Shown here one piece after another: positions 44,622 to 52,839 of a DNA stretch of 52,839 nt. Position numbers and translations under genes: made by a program. Source of the DNA: Gemmatimonadales bacterium (lineage in GTDB: Bacteria > Gemmatimonadota > Gemmatimonadetes > Gemmatimonadales > JACORV01); the NCBI GenBank assembly GCA_035502185.1, contig DATJUT010000025.1, positions 1-52,839 on the forward strand. Direction: 5' to 3'. The notes under the pieces are model-generated. The model worked only from the letters and a program-made list of their open reading frames with translations, was not told where the DNA came from and did not search any database. Each line of letters begins with the position of its first letter. Position 1 is the stretch's first letter.

Positions 44622-47278
44622 GGCCGCCGCGGCGTGGTGTCGATGCCCAGCGCCCGGCGCAGTGCCTGCCAGGCGCGGCCGAACCGCACCCAGTCCTCGC
44701 GGTGCGCGGCGGTATCGAGTGCCAGGAACGCCGCCCGCGCCTCGGCGATCGCGGTGCTGGCGCGAGCGTCGGCGGCGGGCCCCTCCCTGGCGGCACCGAG
44801 CGCCCGCACGGCGCTCGGTGCGTCGTCGCCGGTGCCGACGCGGCCGGCCGCGAGCACCGTGAGCGAGCGGGGCATCAGCGGTGCGTTCGCCCCGGATGCG
44901 GCGAACAGAAACTGCGCGTAGGCGACGGTTCCCGCCGCGGGAAGCAGGAGCGGCTGGCCGCGCCGCACGGCGCCCGCGGAGCCGGCCGCCTCCGCCGCGG
45001 CGCCCACCATCCCCGGCGGGAGCGACATCCGGCTCTGGGCCGCGGCGGGCGTGGGGAACCGGTCGGCCGGGAGCCGCAGCAGCCGCAGCGCCAGGCCGCC
45101 GTCCGGGCGCGCCGCCCCCGCCAGGATCCCGACCAGGGCGTTGCCCGAGCCGTCGGCGAACGGCAGCATCCGCCACAATCGCGGCGGCTCGGCGGCCAGG
45201 GCCAGCAGCGCGAGCGTAGGCCGCGGCACCGCGGGCTCCGCTCCCTTGGGCGCGGAGGCCGCCGGCGGCGCCAGGATCCAGGGGCGCGCCGCGCCGCCCG
45301 TGTCCCCGCGGTGCCGGGCGAGCATCTGGGCCTGCGCCACGAACAGTCCCTCGGGGTAGCCAAGGTGCTGGCGCAGGTCGGGGTCGAGGCTGTCGCTCGG
45401 CAAGGGGGTGGCGCCCGCGCCGGCCGCGAGTCGAGCCGCGAACGGCGAGTCCGGGGGCCGCAGGAACAGCCGGGTAGCCCCGCTCACCGCGTCCACGACC
45501 GCGACGTAGGGCGCGCACAGGAAGTTGACCTCGTCTCCGTTCCAGACCACGTGGTCCGCCAGCGGGAAGCGGGCCGATGCGAGGTACCCGTCCGCGAGCC
45601 AGAACAGCCGGCCGCCCGCGAGCACCGCGCGCGGCGGGTCGAAGGTCGTGAACGGGTACAGCCGCGCCAGCCGGTCGGGGACGTCGCGCCAGATGAGCAG
45701 GCGGTCCGCCATGCTCGTGCGCCGGTCCAGCAGCGGCGGCGCCTGCAGCGCCCAGGCCAGAAGCAGCCGGCGCAGCTGCCCGCTCAGCCGCAGGCCGGCC
45801 GGCGAGCCCGGGGCCGCCGGCTCGTCGGGCCCGACCACGGCGGGCTCCGCCCCGTGGGCGAGGAAGCGGATGCGGCCCGCCCCCCGGTCCACCGGCGTGG
45901 GCGAGACGAGCGCCGGGCCCGGCGGACTCAGCTCCTCGAAGTAGCGCAGCTGGCCGTCGGGCGGCGCGGCGGCGGCGAGCGCCACCGGGTCCCCCGCCCA
46001 GGTGAGCGCGCCGCGATGCAGCGTCGCCCAGTCCGCCGGCCGGCCGGCGCGCCGCAGCGCCAGCACGTCCGTCTCGGGGACGGCCAGCGCCACCAGCACC
46101 GGCGGCGTGCCCCGACCGGCGTAGCGGTCGAGGGTCGTGCTCCAGGCGTCCTTGCGCGAGGAATCTCCCGCCGCCGCCTCGAGCGCGGCATCGAGGAGCC
46201 CCGGCTCGCCGTCCCAGGGCGACAGCCCTTCGAGGCCCCGGCGCAGGGCCTCCAGGCTCTCGGCGGGCACCGCGGATGCCGAGGGCCCGGGCTCGTCCCG
46301 CACGCCGGTCAGGATGCCGAGCCCGGCCCGCGAGTACCGATCGGCGTACTGCGCGAGGCCGAGCGCGACGGCCGGGTCCGGCTGCCCGCGCCAGGCGTCG
46401 GAGAGGTAGGGCGCGGCGTATCGTCCGACCAGGGCGCCGATCGCGAGCGCGGCCCACATCCCGACCAGGAAGCCCGGGCGGCTCCAGCGCATCATCGCGG
46501 CCGTGCCCGCCGACACCACCAGCGCCAGGGCGGCGAGGGCCGTGGCGGCCGGGACCCGGATCGCCCGATCGGCGACGTCCAGGGCCCCGTCCGCGCTCCC
46601 GCCGCCGGCGACGATGCCGTAGGCGTCGAGCTGGAATCCCCAGGCCACCACCAGCGCGAGCAGGGCTGCCAGCGCCAGCAGATGCCCGCGGGCGTGCGGG
46701 GTCATCCGGAGCCGCCGCCCCGCGACCGTGATGCTGCCGGTCATCGCATAGAGCGCCGTGGCCACGAAGGCCCCGAACACCACCAGCAGCAGCGCCGCCA
46801 GGTGCAAGGCCTCGAGCAGCGGGAGCTTGGCGAGGTAGAAGGACGCGTCGCGGCCCAGGACCGGCTCCACGAATCCCAGCGGGACCGCGGCGCGGTACAG
46901 CGTGATCAGGTCGGGCAGATCCGTGAAGGTGGCGGCCGTGACGAGGCCGAGCAGCACGGCGAGTGCGATGGCGATCCAGCGCAGCACCCGCTGCGGCACG
47001 GCCTCGGCGATCTCGAGGTTGCCGACGCGGCGCGGCAGGTGGACCGCGCCGATGGAGCGGTAGACCGCGAGCGTCTGCAGGGCGTACCACGCCGTGGCGG
47101 CGGCCGCCACGGCCACCTGCCACAGGGTGTCGTGGACCAGGCGGAAGCGGTACAGGCGGCCCAGGCCGAGATCTGCGTACCACGAGGCCTCGGTGAAGCG
47201 GATGGCGACCCAGCGGCCGCCGAACAGCAGGAGCAGCACGGCCGCGACGGCGTACAGTACCACCCGCCGGCGGCTCAT
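44618..47278 (-). CDS. UPF0182 (COG1615) large membrane protein
   Basis: An 886-residue protein with about seven hydrophobic helices in the first 290 residues and a large extracytoplasmic domain after them. RFTEASWYADLGLG near the N-terminus, the paired-helix layout and segments such as LYPFTTFDPPRAVLAGGRLF and SARFPLADHVVWNGDEVNFL identify the UPF0182 family, whose function is unknown. The N-terminus overlaps the phosphohexomutase stop (ATGA). The C-terminal 150 residues are Ala-rich and end in a helical segment. Confidence 0.88.
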   Translation of the reverse strand: MSRRRVVLYAVAAVLLLLFGGRWVAIRFTEASWYADLGLGRLYRFRLVHDTLWQVAVAAAATAWYALQTLAVYRSIGAVHLPRRVGNLEIAEAVPQRVLRWIAIALAVLLGLVTAATFTDLPDLITLYRAAVPLGFVEPVLGRDASFYLAKLPLLEALHLAALLLVVFGAFVATALYAMTGSITVAGRRLRMTPHARGHLLALAALLALVVAWGFQLDAYGIVAGGGSADGALDVADRAIRVPAATALAALALVVSAGTAAMMRWSRPGFLVGMWAALAIGALVGRYAAPYLSDAWRGQPDPAVALGLAQYADRYSRAGLGILTGVRDEPGPSASAVPAESLEALRRGLEGLSPWDGEPGLLDAALEAAAGDSSRKDAWSTTLDRYAGRGTPPVLVALAVPETDVLALRRAGRPADWATLHRGALTWAGDPVALAAAAPPDGQLRYFEELSPPGPALVSPTPVDRGAGRIRFLAHGAEPAVVGPDEPAAPGSPAGLRLSGQLRRLLLAWALQAPPLLDRRTSMADRLLIWRDVPDRLARLYPFTTFDPPRAVLAGGRLFWLADGYLASARFPLADHVVWNGDEVNFLCAPYVAVVDAVSGATRLFLRPPDSPFAARLAAGAGATPLPSDSLDPDLRQHLGYPEGLFVAQAQMLARHRGDTGGAARPWILAPPAASAPKGAEPAVPRPTLALLALAAEPPRLWRMLPFADGSGNALVGILAGAARPDGGLALRLLRLPADRFPTPAAAQSRMSLPPGMVGAAAEAAGSAGAVRRGQPLLLPAAGTVAYAQFLFAASGANAPLMPRSLTVLAAGRVGTGDDAPSAVRALGAAREGPAADARASTAIAEARAAFLALDTAAHREDWVRFGRAWQALRRALGIDTTPRRP

Positions 47279-48657
47279 GACCCGAGGCCGCCGACCCCCT
47301 CGGCGCGCAGCACCTGGTCCGCCTCGCGCCGGATGGCGGCCAGGGACGGCTCGGTGCGGGCCTCGAACCGCAGCACCAGGAGGGGCTGCGTGTTCGACGC
47401 CCGGATCAGCCCCCACCCCTCGCCGGTGCGCCAGCGCACACCGTCGATCGTGACCGTCGGATAGCGCTGGCCGAAGTAGCGGGCGGCCGCCGCGACGATC
47501 GCCGGCTTCCGCTCCTCCGCGCACTCCACGCGGATCTCCGGCGTCGAGACGTACTGCGGCAGGGCGGCGCGCAGGGCCGAGAGCGGCCGGGGCTGGCCGG
47601 CGAGGATCTTGAGCAGCCGCGCGGCGGCGTACAGGGCGTCGTCGAAGCCGAGGTAGTCGGGCAAGCCGAAGAACATGTGGCCACTCATCTCGCCGGCCAA
47701 GACGGCGCCGCTCTCCTTCATCTTCTTCTTGATGAAGGAGTGGCCCGTCATCCACATCGTCGGCTTGGCGCCGGCGCTCTCGAGGGCCTCGACCAGCGCG
47801 TCGGAGCACTTCACGTCGAAGATCACCTCGCGGCCCTTGCCGAGTCGCTGCACGAGGTCGATCCCCAGCAGCGCGAGGATCTGGTCGCCGAACAGGACCG
47901 TGCCACCCTCGTCCACCGCGCCGATGCGGTCCCCGTCCCCGTCGAACGCGATGCCGGCATCGGCGTGCGCGGCGGCCACCCGTGCCTGGAGGTCGCGCAG
48001 GTTGGCGAGGACGGTCGGATCCGGGTGGTGGTGCGGGAAGCGGCCGTCCGATTCGCAATACAGGCGGTCCACCCGCGCACCGAGCGCCTCGAGCGCATCC
48101 GGGTAGGTCAGGCCGGGCACGCCGTTGCCGCAGTCCACCACCACGTGGAGCGGCCGCGCGAGCGCCCCGATGCGCGTGACGATCTCCCGGCGGTACGCCT
48201 CCAGCACGTCGTGGGCGGCACGCGTGCCCTTGCCCGTGGCGAAGCGATCCCGCTCGATGCGCTCGCGCAGCGTCTGGATGTCGTCGCCGGCGAACGGCAG
48301 GCCGCCGAGGACCAACTTGAAGCCGTTCATCTCCGGCGGGTTGTGCGAGCCGGTGACCTGGACCCCGCCGTCGGCCTGGAGGTGGTGGATCGCGAAGTAC
48401 AGGGCCGGCGTCGGCACCGGGCCGACGTCGAGCACCTTGGTGCCGGTGGCCACCAGGCCCCCGGTGAGCGCCGCCAGCAGCTCCGCGCCGCTGGGACGGT
48501 TGTCGCGGCCGACCGCCACGGTCGCGGGGCGGCCGAGCCGTTCCCGCGCCTCCGACCCGGCGGCGGCGCCCACCGCGCGGGCGACGTCGGGCGTGAGGTC
48601 GGCGCCGACGGTGCCCCGGATGTCGTACTGGCGGAAGATCACGGGATCGATGCGCAT
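47275..48657 (-). CDS. phosphomannomutase/phosphoglucomutase
   Basis: A 460-residue alpha-D-phosphohexomutase that interconverts hexose 1- and 6-phosphates for nucleotide-sugar synthesis. All four active-site loops are present: phosphoserine TGSHNPP, metal-binding DGDGDRIG, sugar-binding GEMSGH and phosphate-binding RASNTQP. The N-terminus begins IDPVIFRQYDIRGTVG. GEMSGH favours dual PMM/PGM (AlgC-like) activity. It could supply GDP-mannose or UDP-glucose precursors to the glycosyltransferases of this window. Confidence 0.95.
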   Translation of the reverse strand: MRIDPVIFRQYDIRGTVGADLTPDVARAVGAAAGSEARERLGRPATVAVGRDNRPSGAELLAALTGGLVATGTKVLDVGPVPTPALYFAIHHLQADGGVQVTGSHNPPEMNGFKLVLGGLPFAGDDIQTLRERIERDRFATGKGTRAAHDVLEAYRREIVTRIGALARPLHVVVDCGNGVPGLTYPDALEALGARVDRLYCESDGRFPHHHPDPTVLANLRDLQARVAAAHADAGIAFDGDGDRIGAVDEGGTVLFGDQILALLGIDLVQRLGKGREVIFDVKCSDALVEALESAGAKPTMWMTGHSFIKKKMKESGAVLAGEMSGHMFFGLPDYLGFDDALYAAARLLKILAGQPRPLSALRAALPQYVSTPEIRVECAEERKPAIVAAAARYFGQRYPTVTIDGVRWRTGEGWGLIRASNTQPLLVLRFEARTEPSLAAIRREADQVLRAEGVGGLGS

Positions 48658-48695
48658 CGAGGTGCGGTCTCCGGCCGCCGGCGCGGCCGGCCTCC

Positions 48696-50219
48696 CTAGT
48701 TGCCGACCGGGACGGGTGCCGAGATGGTCGGGACCCCGGCCGGCAGGAACGCGTGCGAGCCGGCGCGTGCGGCGGCGAGCGCCGCATTGGGCCAGAACCC
48801 GAACACGAGCAGCGCCACCACCATCACGGTCAGCGTGACGCCGACCAGCCGCGGCACGAGCACGCCGGCGTGCGCCAGGTCGTGGCTCCGCGGCTTCATG
48901 TACATCGCCATCACCACCGGCAGGTAGTACCCCGCCGACACGACGCTGGTCAGCACCAGGATCGCCGCCAGGACGCCGTAGCCGCCGCCGGTGGCGGTGA
49001 CCAGGATGTACCACTTGCCGATGAAGCCCGCGGTGCCCGGGAACCCGAGCAGGGAGAGCATGCACACCGCCATCCCGAAGGCGAGCCAGGGATGCGACTC
49101 CGCCAGCCCGGCCAGGTCGTCGATCAGCACGTCGCGCTCGCCGGCGCGGCCCTTGAGGGCGAGGATCGCGAAGGCGCCCACGGTCATCAGCGTGTAGAAC
49201 AGCAGGTAGAACAGGAACGCCGCGGCCCCCGCGGTCGAGCAGGCCACCAGCGCGGTCAGCAGGTACCCGGCGTGCGCGATGCTGGAGTACGCCAGCATCC
49301 GCTTGACCGAGCGCTGGGCCAGCGCGATCAGATTCCCCACCACCATCGTGACCGCGGCCAGCCACCACAGCGCCTGCTCCCAGGCCGGGTGCACGCCGGC
49401 AAACGCCTGGAGCAGGATCCGCACCAGGGCGGCGAACGCCGCGGCCTTCACCGCCGTGGACATGAAGGCGGTCACCGGCGTGGGCGCGCCGTCGTACACG
49501 TCGGGCGTCCACATGTGGAACGGCACGGCGGCCACCTTGAAGCCGAAGCCCACCAGCAGCAGCGCGAGGCCGGCGAGCAGCATCGGGTGGTGCTCGAGCT
49601 GCAGCGGCCCGATCTGAGCCGCGATCAGGTACAGCTTGGTCGTGCCGGTGGCCCCGTACAGCAGCGCGATGCCATACAGCAGGAACGCGGAGGCGAACGC
49701 CCCGAGCAGGAAGTACTTCAGCGCCGCCTCCCCGCCGACCGGGCTGCGGCGGTCGATCCCGGAGAGGACGTATACCGAGATGGACATCAGCTCGAGGCCG
49801 AGGAAAAGCACGAACAGGTCCTCGCCGCCGGCGAGCAGCATCATCCCCACGGTCGCGAACAGGATCAGCACGTGGTACTCGGGGATCCGGATCCCCTCGC
49901 GCTCGAGGTAGTCGACCGACAGCAGGATCGCCAGGGCGGCCGCGAGCAGGACGATGAGGTCCACCGCGTAGCGGAACGGATCGAGCGCCAGGCTGGTGGG
50001 GAGTCCCACGACGCGGGCACCCGAGGCCCACAGCCACACCGTGGCGGCCGCGGCGAGCGCGAGGCCGGCTAGGGCCAGCATCCCGGACCGCCGCTGGGCT
50101 CCCGGCTCCCGGTGGTGCCAGGCGGCGTCGAGGAGCAGCAGCATCGCCCAGACCGTGAGCACGACCTCGGGGAGGGCGGCCTGCAACAGGCCCGCGGCGC
50201 GATCCAGATCGAGCGGCAT
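48696..50219 (-). CDS. nuoN: NADH-quinone oxidoreductase subunit N
   Basis: NuoN is an antiporter-like proton-pumping subunit in the membrane arm of complex I. The 507-residue protein has about 14 membrane helices and the family motifs LGLELMSISVYVL, the conserved Lys in GFGFKVAAVPFHMWTPDVYDGAPTP, and AYSSIAHAGYLL. The ATG at 50219 begins two bases after the nuoM stop. Confidence 0.97.
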   Translation of the reverse strand: MPLDLDRAAGLLQAALPEVVLTVWAMLLLLDAAWHHREPGAQRRSGMLALAGLALAAAATVWLWASGARVVGLPTSLALDPFRYAVDLIVLLAAALAILLSVDYLEREGIRIPEYHVLILFATVGMMLLAGGEDLFVLFLGLELMSISVYVLSGIDRRSPVGGEAALKYFLLGAFASAFLLYGIALLYGATGTTKLYLIAAQIGPLQLEHHPMLLAGLALLLVGFGFKVAAVPFHMWTPDVYDGAPTPVTAFMSTAVKAAAFAALVRILLQAFAGVHPAWEQALWWLAAVTMVVGNLIALAQRSVKRMLAYSSIAHAGYLLTALVACSTAGAAAFLFYLLFYTLMTVGAFAILALKGRAGERDVLIDDLAGLAESHPWLAFGMAVCMLSLLGFPGTAGFIGKWYILVTATGGGYGVLAAILVLTSVVSAGYYLPVVMAMYMKPRSHDLAHAGVLVPRLVGVTLTVMVVALLVFGFWPNAALAAARAGSHAFLPAGVPTISAPVPVGN

Positions 50220-50221
50220 GG

Positions 50222-51919
50222 CTACGGGAGCCTCGCGCCCGTGGCGGCGCTGTCGCGGGACGAAGGCGCTGCGCGCGCCGCCCGCACGAGCCCGGCCGGT
50301 GCCGCCAGTGCCACCACGCTGGAGGAGGCTGCGTCCGGCGACGCCGTCGTTGCGTGCGCCGCCCGCACGGATTCGCGGGCTGCCGCCTCGGCCACCGCGG
50401 GCGCCGAGCGGCCGTGCACCGCCGCGATGAACTGCCGCGCCGACGGCTCCATGCGCCGCAGCACCGGGCCGGGCGCGAGCCCGAGCCACAGGATCACGGC
50501 CACCAGCGGCACCAGCACGCCCCACTCCCGGCCGGTGAGGTCGGTCAGCTCACGGTTCTCGGGCTTGTCGAGCTTGTAGTAGATCACGCGCTGCAGCGCC
50601 CACAGCAGGTAGGCCGCCGCGAAGATCACGCCGGTCGCGGCGATCGCGGCCGCGACGGGATGGGTGCGGAACGTCCCCAGCAGCACCAGGAACTCCCCCA
50701 CGAAGCCGTTGGTGCCCGGCAGCCCGATCGACGACAGGCTCACCAGCGTCAGCACCGCCGCGTAGGCGGGCACCACCCTGGCGATGCCGCCGAAGTCGGC
50801 CACCAGCCGGCTGTGCCGGCGCTCGTAGATCATGCCCACCAGGAAGAACAGCGCGCCGGTCGAGATCCCGTGGTTGATCATGACCATCAGCGCGCCCTGG
50901 ACGCTCTGGACCGTGAGCGCCCAGATGCCGAGGACCACGAAGCCGAGGTGGCTCACCGACGAGTAGGCGATCAGCTTCTTGAAGTCGGGCTGCACCATCG
51001 CCACCAGGGCGCCGTAGATGATGCCCACCACCGCCAGGGTCACCACGATCGCGCTCACGGTCCGCTGCATGGCGACGGCCGGGAACAGCGGCAGCGCGAA
51101 CCGCAGGAAGCCGTACGTCCCCATCTTGAGCAGGATCCCGGCCAGGATCACCGAGCCCGCCGTGGGCGCCTCGACGTGCGCGTCGGGCAGCCAGGTGTGG
51201 AACGGGACCATCGGCACCTTGATCGCGAACGCCAGGAAGAAGGCCCCGAACAGCCAGAACTGGGTCGAGACCGGCAGCGTCGCGTAGCGCAGCACGTGCT
51301 CGTAGGCGAAGGAGTACAGCCCGCCGGCCGAGCGCCCCGCGTTGAAGTACAGCACCAGGATCGCCACCAGCATCAGCAGCGAGCCGAGGAAGGTGTAGAT
51401 GAAGAACTTGATGCTCGCGTACAGCCGTCCCTTGCCGCCCCAGATCCCGATGATGAAGTACATCGGGATCAGCATCATCTCCCAGAACACGTAGAACAGG
51501 AACAGGTCGGTGGCGACGAACACGCCGAGCATCCCGGTCTCCAGCACCAGCAGCAGCGCGTAGTAGCCCTTCTCGCGCCGGGTGATGCCCGACCAGCTGC
51601 CCAGGACCGCCAGCGGCATCAGGAAGGTCGTGAGCAGTACCATGAACAGGGAGATGCCGTCGATGCCGACGCGGTAGGTGATGCCCCACGCCGGGATCCA
51701 GGGCAGCCAGCCGCCCACCTGCATCCCGGTCATCGCCGGATCGTACGCCCACCACAGGCCCAGCGAGACGACGAACTCGACCACCGCGACCCACAGCGCG
51801 ATGCGCCTGGCGGCGGATGCCTGCGCCGGCCAGATCGCCAGCGCTCCCACGAGGGGGATCAGCAGCAGGGCACTGAGCGCCCAGCGGGCGTAGTGGAGCG
51901 AGGCCAGCAGCGCGATCAC
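50222..51919 (-). CDS. nuoM: NADH-quinone oxidoreductase subunit M, with long C-terminal tail
   Basis: NuoM is the second antiporter-like subunit of complex I. The 565-residue protein has the conserved Glu in FYVFWEMMLIPMYFIIG, Lys in AFAIKVPMVPFHTWLPDAH and AYSSVSHLGFV, with about 14 helices. After the last helix (VLVPLVAVILWLGLAPGPVL) an Ala/Ser/Arg-rich tail of about 80 residues has no counterpart in typical NuoM. The GTG start is six bases after the nuoL stop. Confidence 0.97.
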   Translation of the reverse strand: MIALLASLHYARWALSALLLIPLVGALAIWPAQASAARRIALWVAVVEFVVSLGLWWAYDPAMTGMQVGGWLPWIPAWGITYRVGIDGISLFMVLLTTFLMPLAVLGSWSGITRREKGYYALLLVLETGMLGVFVATDLFLFYVFWEMMLIPMYFIIGIWGGKGRLYASIKFFIYTFLGSLLMLVAILVLYFNAGRSAGGLYSFAYEHVLRYATLPVSTQFWLFGAFFLAFAIKVPMVPFHTWLPDAHVEAPTAGSVILAGILLKMGTYGFLRFALPLFPAVAMQRTVSAIVVTLAVVGIIYGALVAMVQPDFKKLIAYSSVSHLGFVVLGIWALTVQSVQGALMVMINHGISTGALFFLVGMIYERRHSRLVADFGGIARVVPAYAAVLTLVSLSSIGLPGTNGFVGEFLVLLGTFRTHPVAAAIAATGVIFAAAYLLWALQRVIYYKLDKPENRELTDLTGREWGVLVPLVAVILWLGLAPGPVLRRMEPSARQFIAAVHGRSAPAVAEAAARESVRAAHATTASPDAASSSVVALAAPAGLVRAARAAPSSRDSAATGARLP

Positions 51920-51925
51920 GGTGCC

Positions 51926-52839
51926 CTAGCGGAGCAGCGCCGCGAGCAGCGCGACGGCTCCGACCACGAAGAAGAAGACGTACGTGCCCACCTGCCCCGT
52001 CTGCAGGCGGCTCCCGAGCCAGCCCAGGCCGCGGGCCACGGCGGCCGAGCCGTTCACGCCCGCCGTGTCGATGATGCCGGCGTCCAGTCCCTTCCACAGG
52101 ACCACCCGCGCCAGCCACACCAGCGGCCGCACGATGACCGTGTCGTACAGCTCGTCCACGCGGTACTTCTCCAGCAGCAGCTTCGCGAACCCGGTCTCGG
52201 CGGGCGCGCGCTCGGGCGGCACCAGGGCCTCGGGTCTCAGGATCCGGGTCGCGAGCCAGATGCCGCCGACCCCGATGAGCGCCGCCAGCACCATCAGCCC
52301 GATCTCGACCCCGGTGGCCGGCGCGAGGTTCGGCAGCAGCGCCGCGCTCCGCTCGGTGACCGGCTCCAGCCAGCGGTGCAGCGTGCCGACGTGCGGCAGG
52401 TTGAGCGCGCCCCCCAGGACCGTGAGCCCCGCCAGCACCACCAGCGGCCAGGTCATGACCCACGGCGCCTCCGCCAGGTGCGGCCGCTCCAGGTCGCCGG
52501 TTCGGTTGGGGCCGTGGAACGTGTACAGCATCAGCCGCGCCATGTAGAACGCGGTGAGGAAGGCCGCCACGAGCCCGAACGCCCACACCACCCGGTAGAA
52601 CGGGTCCGCCGCCCCGCGCGCGAACGCTGCGCCGAGGATCTCGTCCTTCGAGAAGAAGCCGGCCAGCGGGGGAATGCCCGCGATGGCCAGCGTCGCCACC
52701 CACATCACCCGCGAGGTCCACGGGAGGTACGCCATCAGCCCGCCCATGTTGCGCATGTCCTGGGCGTCGGCTGTGCGGTGGGTGTGGTGGTAGGCGCGGT
52801 GCAGCACGTGGATCACGCTGCCCGCCCCCAGGAACAGCA
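51926..52839 (-). CDS. nuoL: NADH-quinone oxidoreductase subunit L, C-terminal part (cut by window edge)
   Basis: The gene is open at the right edge; about 304 codons of the C-terminal half remain. HVLHRAYHHTHRTADAQDMR and MGGLMAYLPWT are typical of NuoL. The helices AGIPPLAGFFSKDEIL and FLTAFYMARLMLYTF follow, then the LLEKYRVDELYD segment that leads into the long lateral helix and final anchor. The order nuoL-nuoM-nuoN is canonical. Confidence 0.95.
   Translation of the reverse strand, partial: LFLGAGSVIHVLHRAYHHTHRTADAQDMRNMGGLMAYLPWTSRVMWVATLAIAGIPPLAGFFSKDEILGAAFARGAADPFYRVVWAFGLVAAFLTAFYMARLMLYTFHGPNRTGDLERPHLAEAPWVMTWPLVVLAGLTVLGGALNLPHVGTLHRWLEPVTERSAALLPNLAPATGVEIGLMVLAALIGVGGIWLATRILRPEALVPPERAPAETGFAKLLLEKYRVDELYDTVIVRPLVWLARVVLWKGLDAGIIDTAGVNGSAAVARGLGWLGSRLQTGQVGTYVFFFVVGAVALLAALLR

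Noticed and set aside
50169-50176. GGGGAGGG on the + strand right of dif
   Set aside because: It is a KOPS-type octamer in the wrong orientation. It is recorded as a counterexample to the polarity claim and not as a functional site.

Overview
The window is a very GC-rich, gene-dense piece of a bacterial chromosome. The host is a Gram-negative-type (diderm) bacterium: it carries a full KDO synthesis set (kdsB, kdsA, kdsC, a KpsF/KdsD-type isomerase) beside LptC-, LptA- and LptB-like genes for lipopolysaccharide export. It respires with complex I (nuoL, nuoM, nuoN) and makes menaquinone by the futalosine route (mqnA, mqnC, mqnE). The GC content, futalosine genes, a UPF0182 protein and secreted proteins with Asp-Thr-Thr/Asp-Ser-Thr-rich tails suggest Gemmatimonadota or a related phylum. 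That placement is an inference and no marker gene in the window proves it.

Layout. Positions 1-6910 are a tightly overlapping + strand operon: DUF512 protein (partial), der, plsY, gpsA, a MerR-type regulator, a family 2 glycosyltransferase, surE, pcm, a DedA protein and acylphosphatase. A tRNA-Arg(CCU) gene (7011-7085) and a membrane-anchored TPR protein follow. Positions 8038-10166 look accessory: an unrecognised coiled-coil protein on the - strand, a small C2H2-like zinc-finger protein on the + strand, and a 0.57 kb non-coding stretch with many hairpins that ends in a dif site (10101-10128). From dapF at 10167 to the right edge all 43 genes are on the - strand. They form a few long directons: (a) kdsB-pyrG-kdsA-kdsC-kdsD-lptC-lptA-lptB-rpoN followed by a glycan cassette and dapF; (b) yceD-rpmF-plsX-fabHDG-acpP-fabF, then mqnE-mqnA-mqnC, purE, ispF, DedA, xerD, a secreted protein and trpG/pabA; (c) arcC-sucC-sucD-EIIA/CBS-ndk; (d) nuoL-nuoM-nuoN, phosphohexomutase, UPF0182.

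Main reading. The dif site matches the known XerC-arm/6-bp spacer/XerD-arm design and sits where coding strand switches from + (left) to - (right), so nearly all genes point at it. GGGNAGGG octamers, the E. coli FtsK-orienting (KOPS) consensus, also mostly point toward it. I therefore read the window as spanning the replication terminus, with a XerC/XerD-type recombinase gene 18.7 kb away. Other points of interest are a 60-bp sequence repeated in frame at the 5' ends of der and fabD, a 148-residue N-terminal extension on LptB, a likely CTG start codon, a recurring promoter pattern (TTGA-rich -35, 17-bp spacer, TAGGTT or TAGCTT), a divergent short PurE and an EIIA-CBS fusion. I found no CRISPR array, prophage, insertion sequence with a transposase, or complete new defence system.
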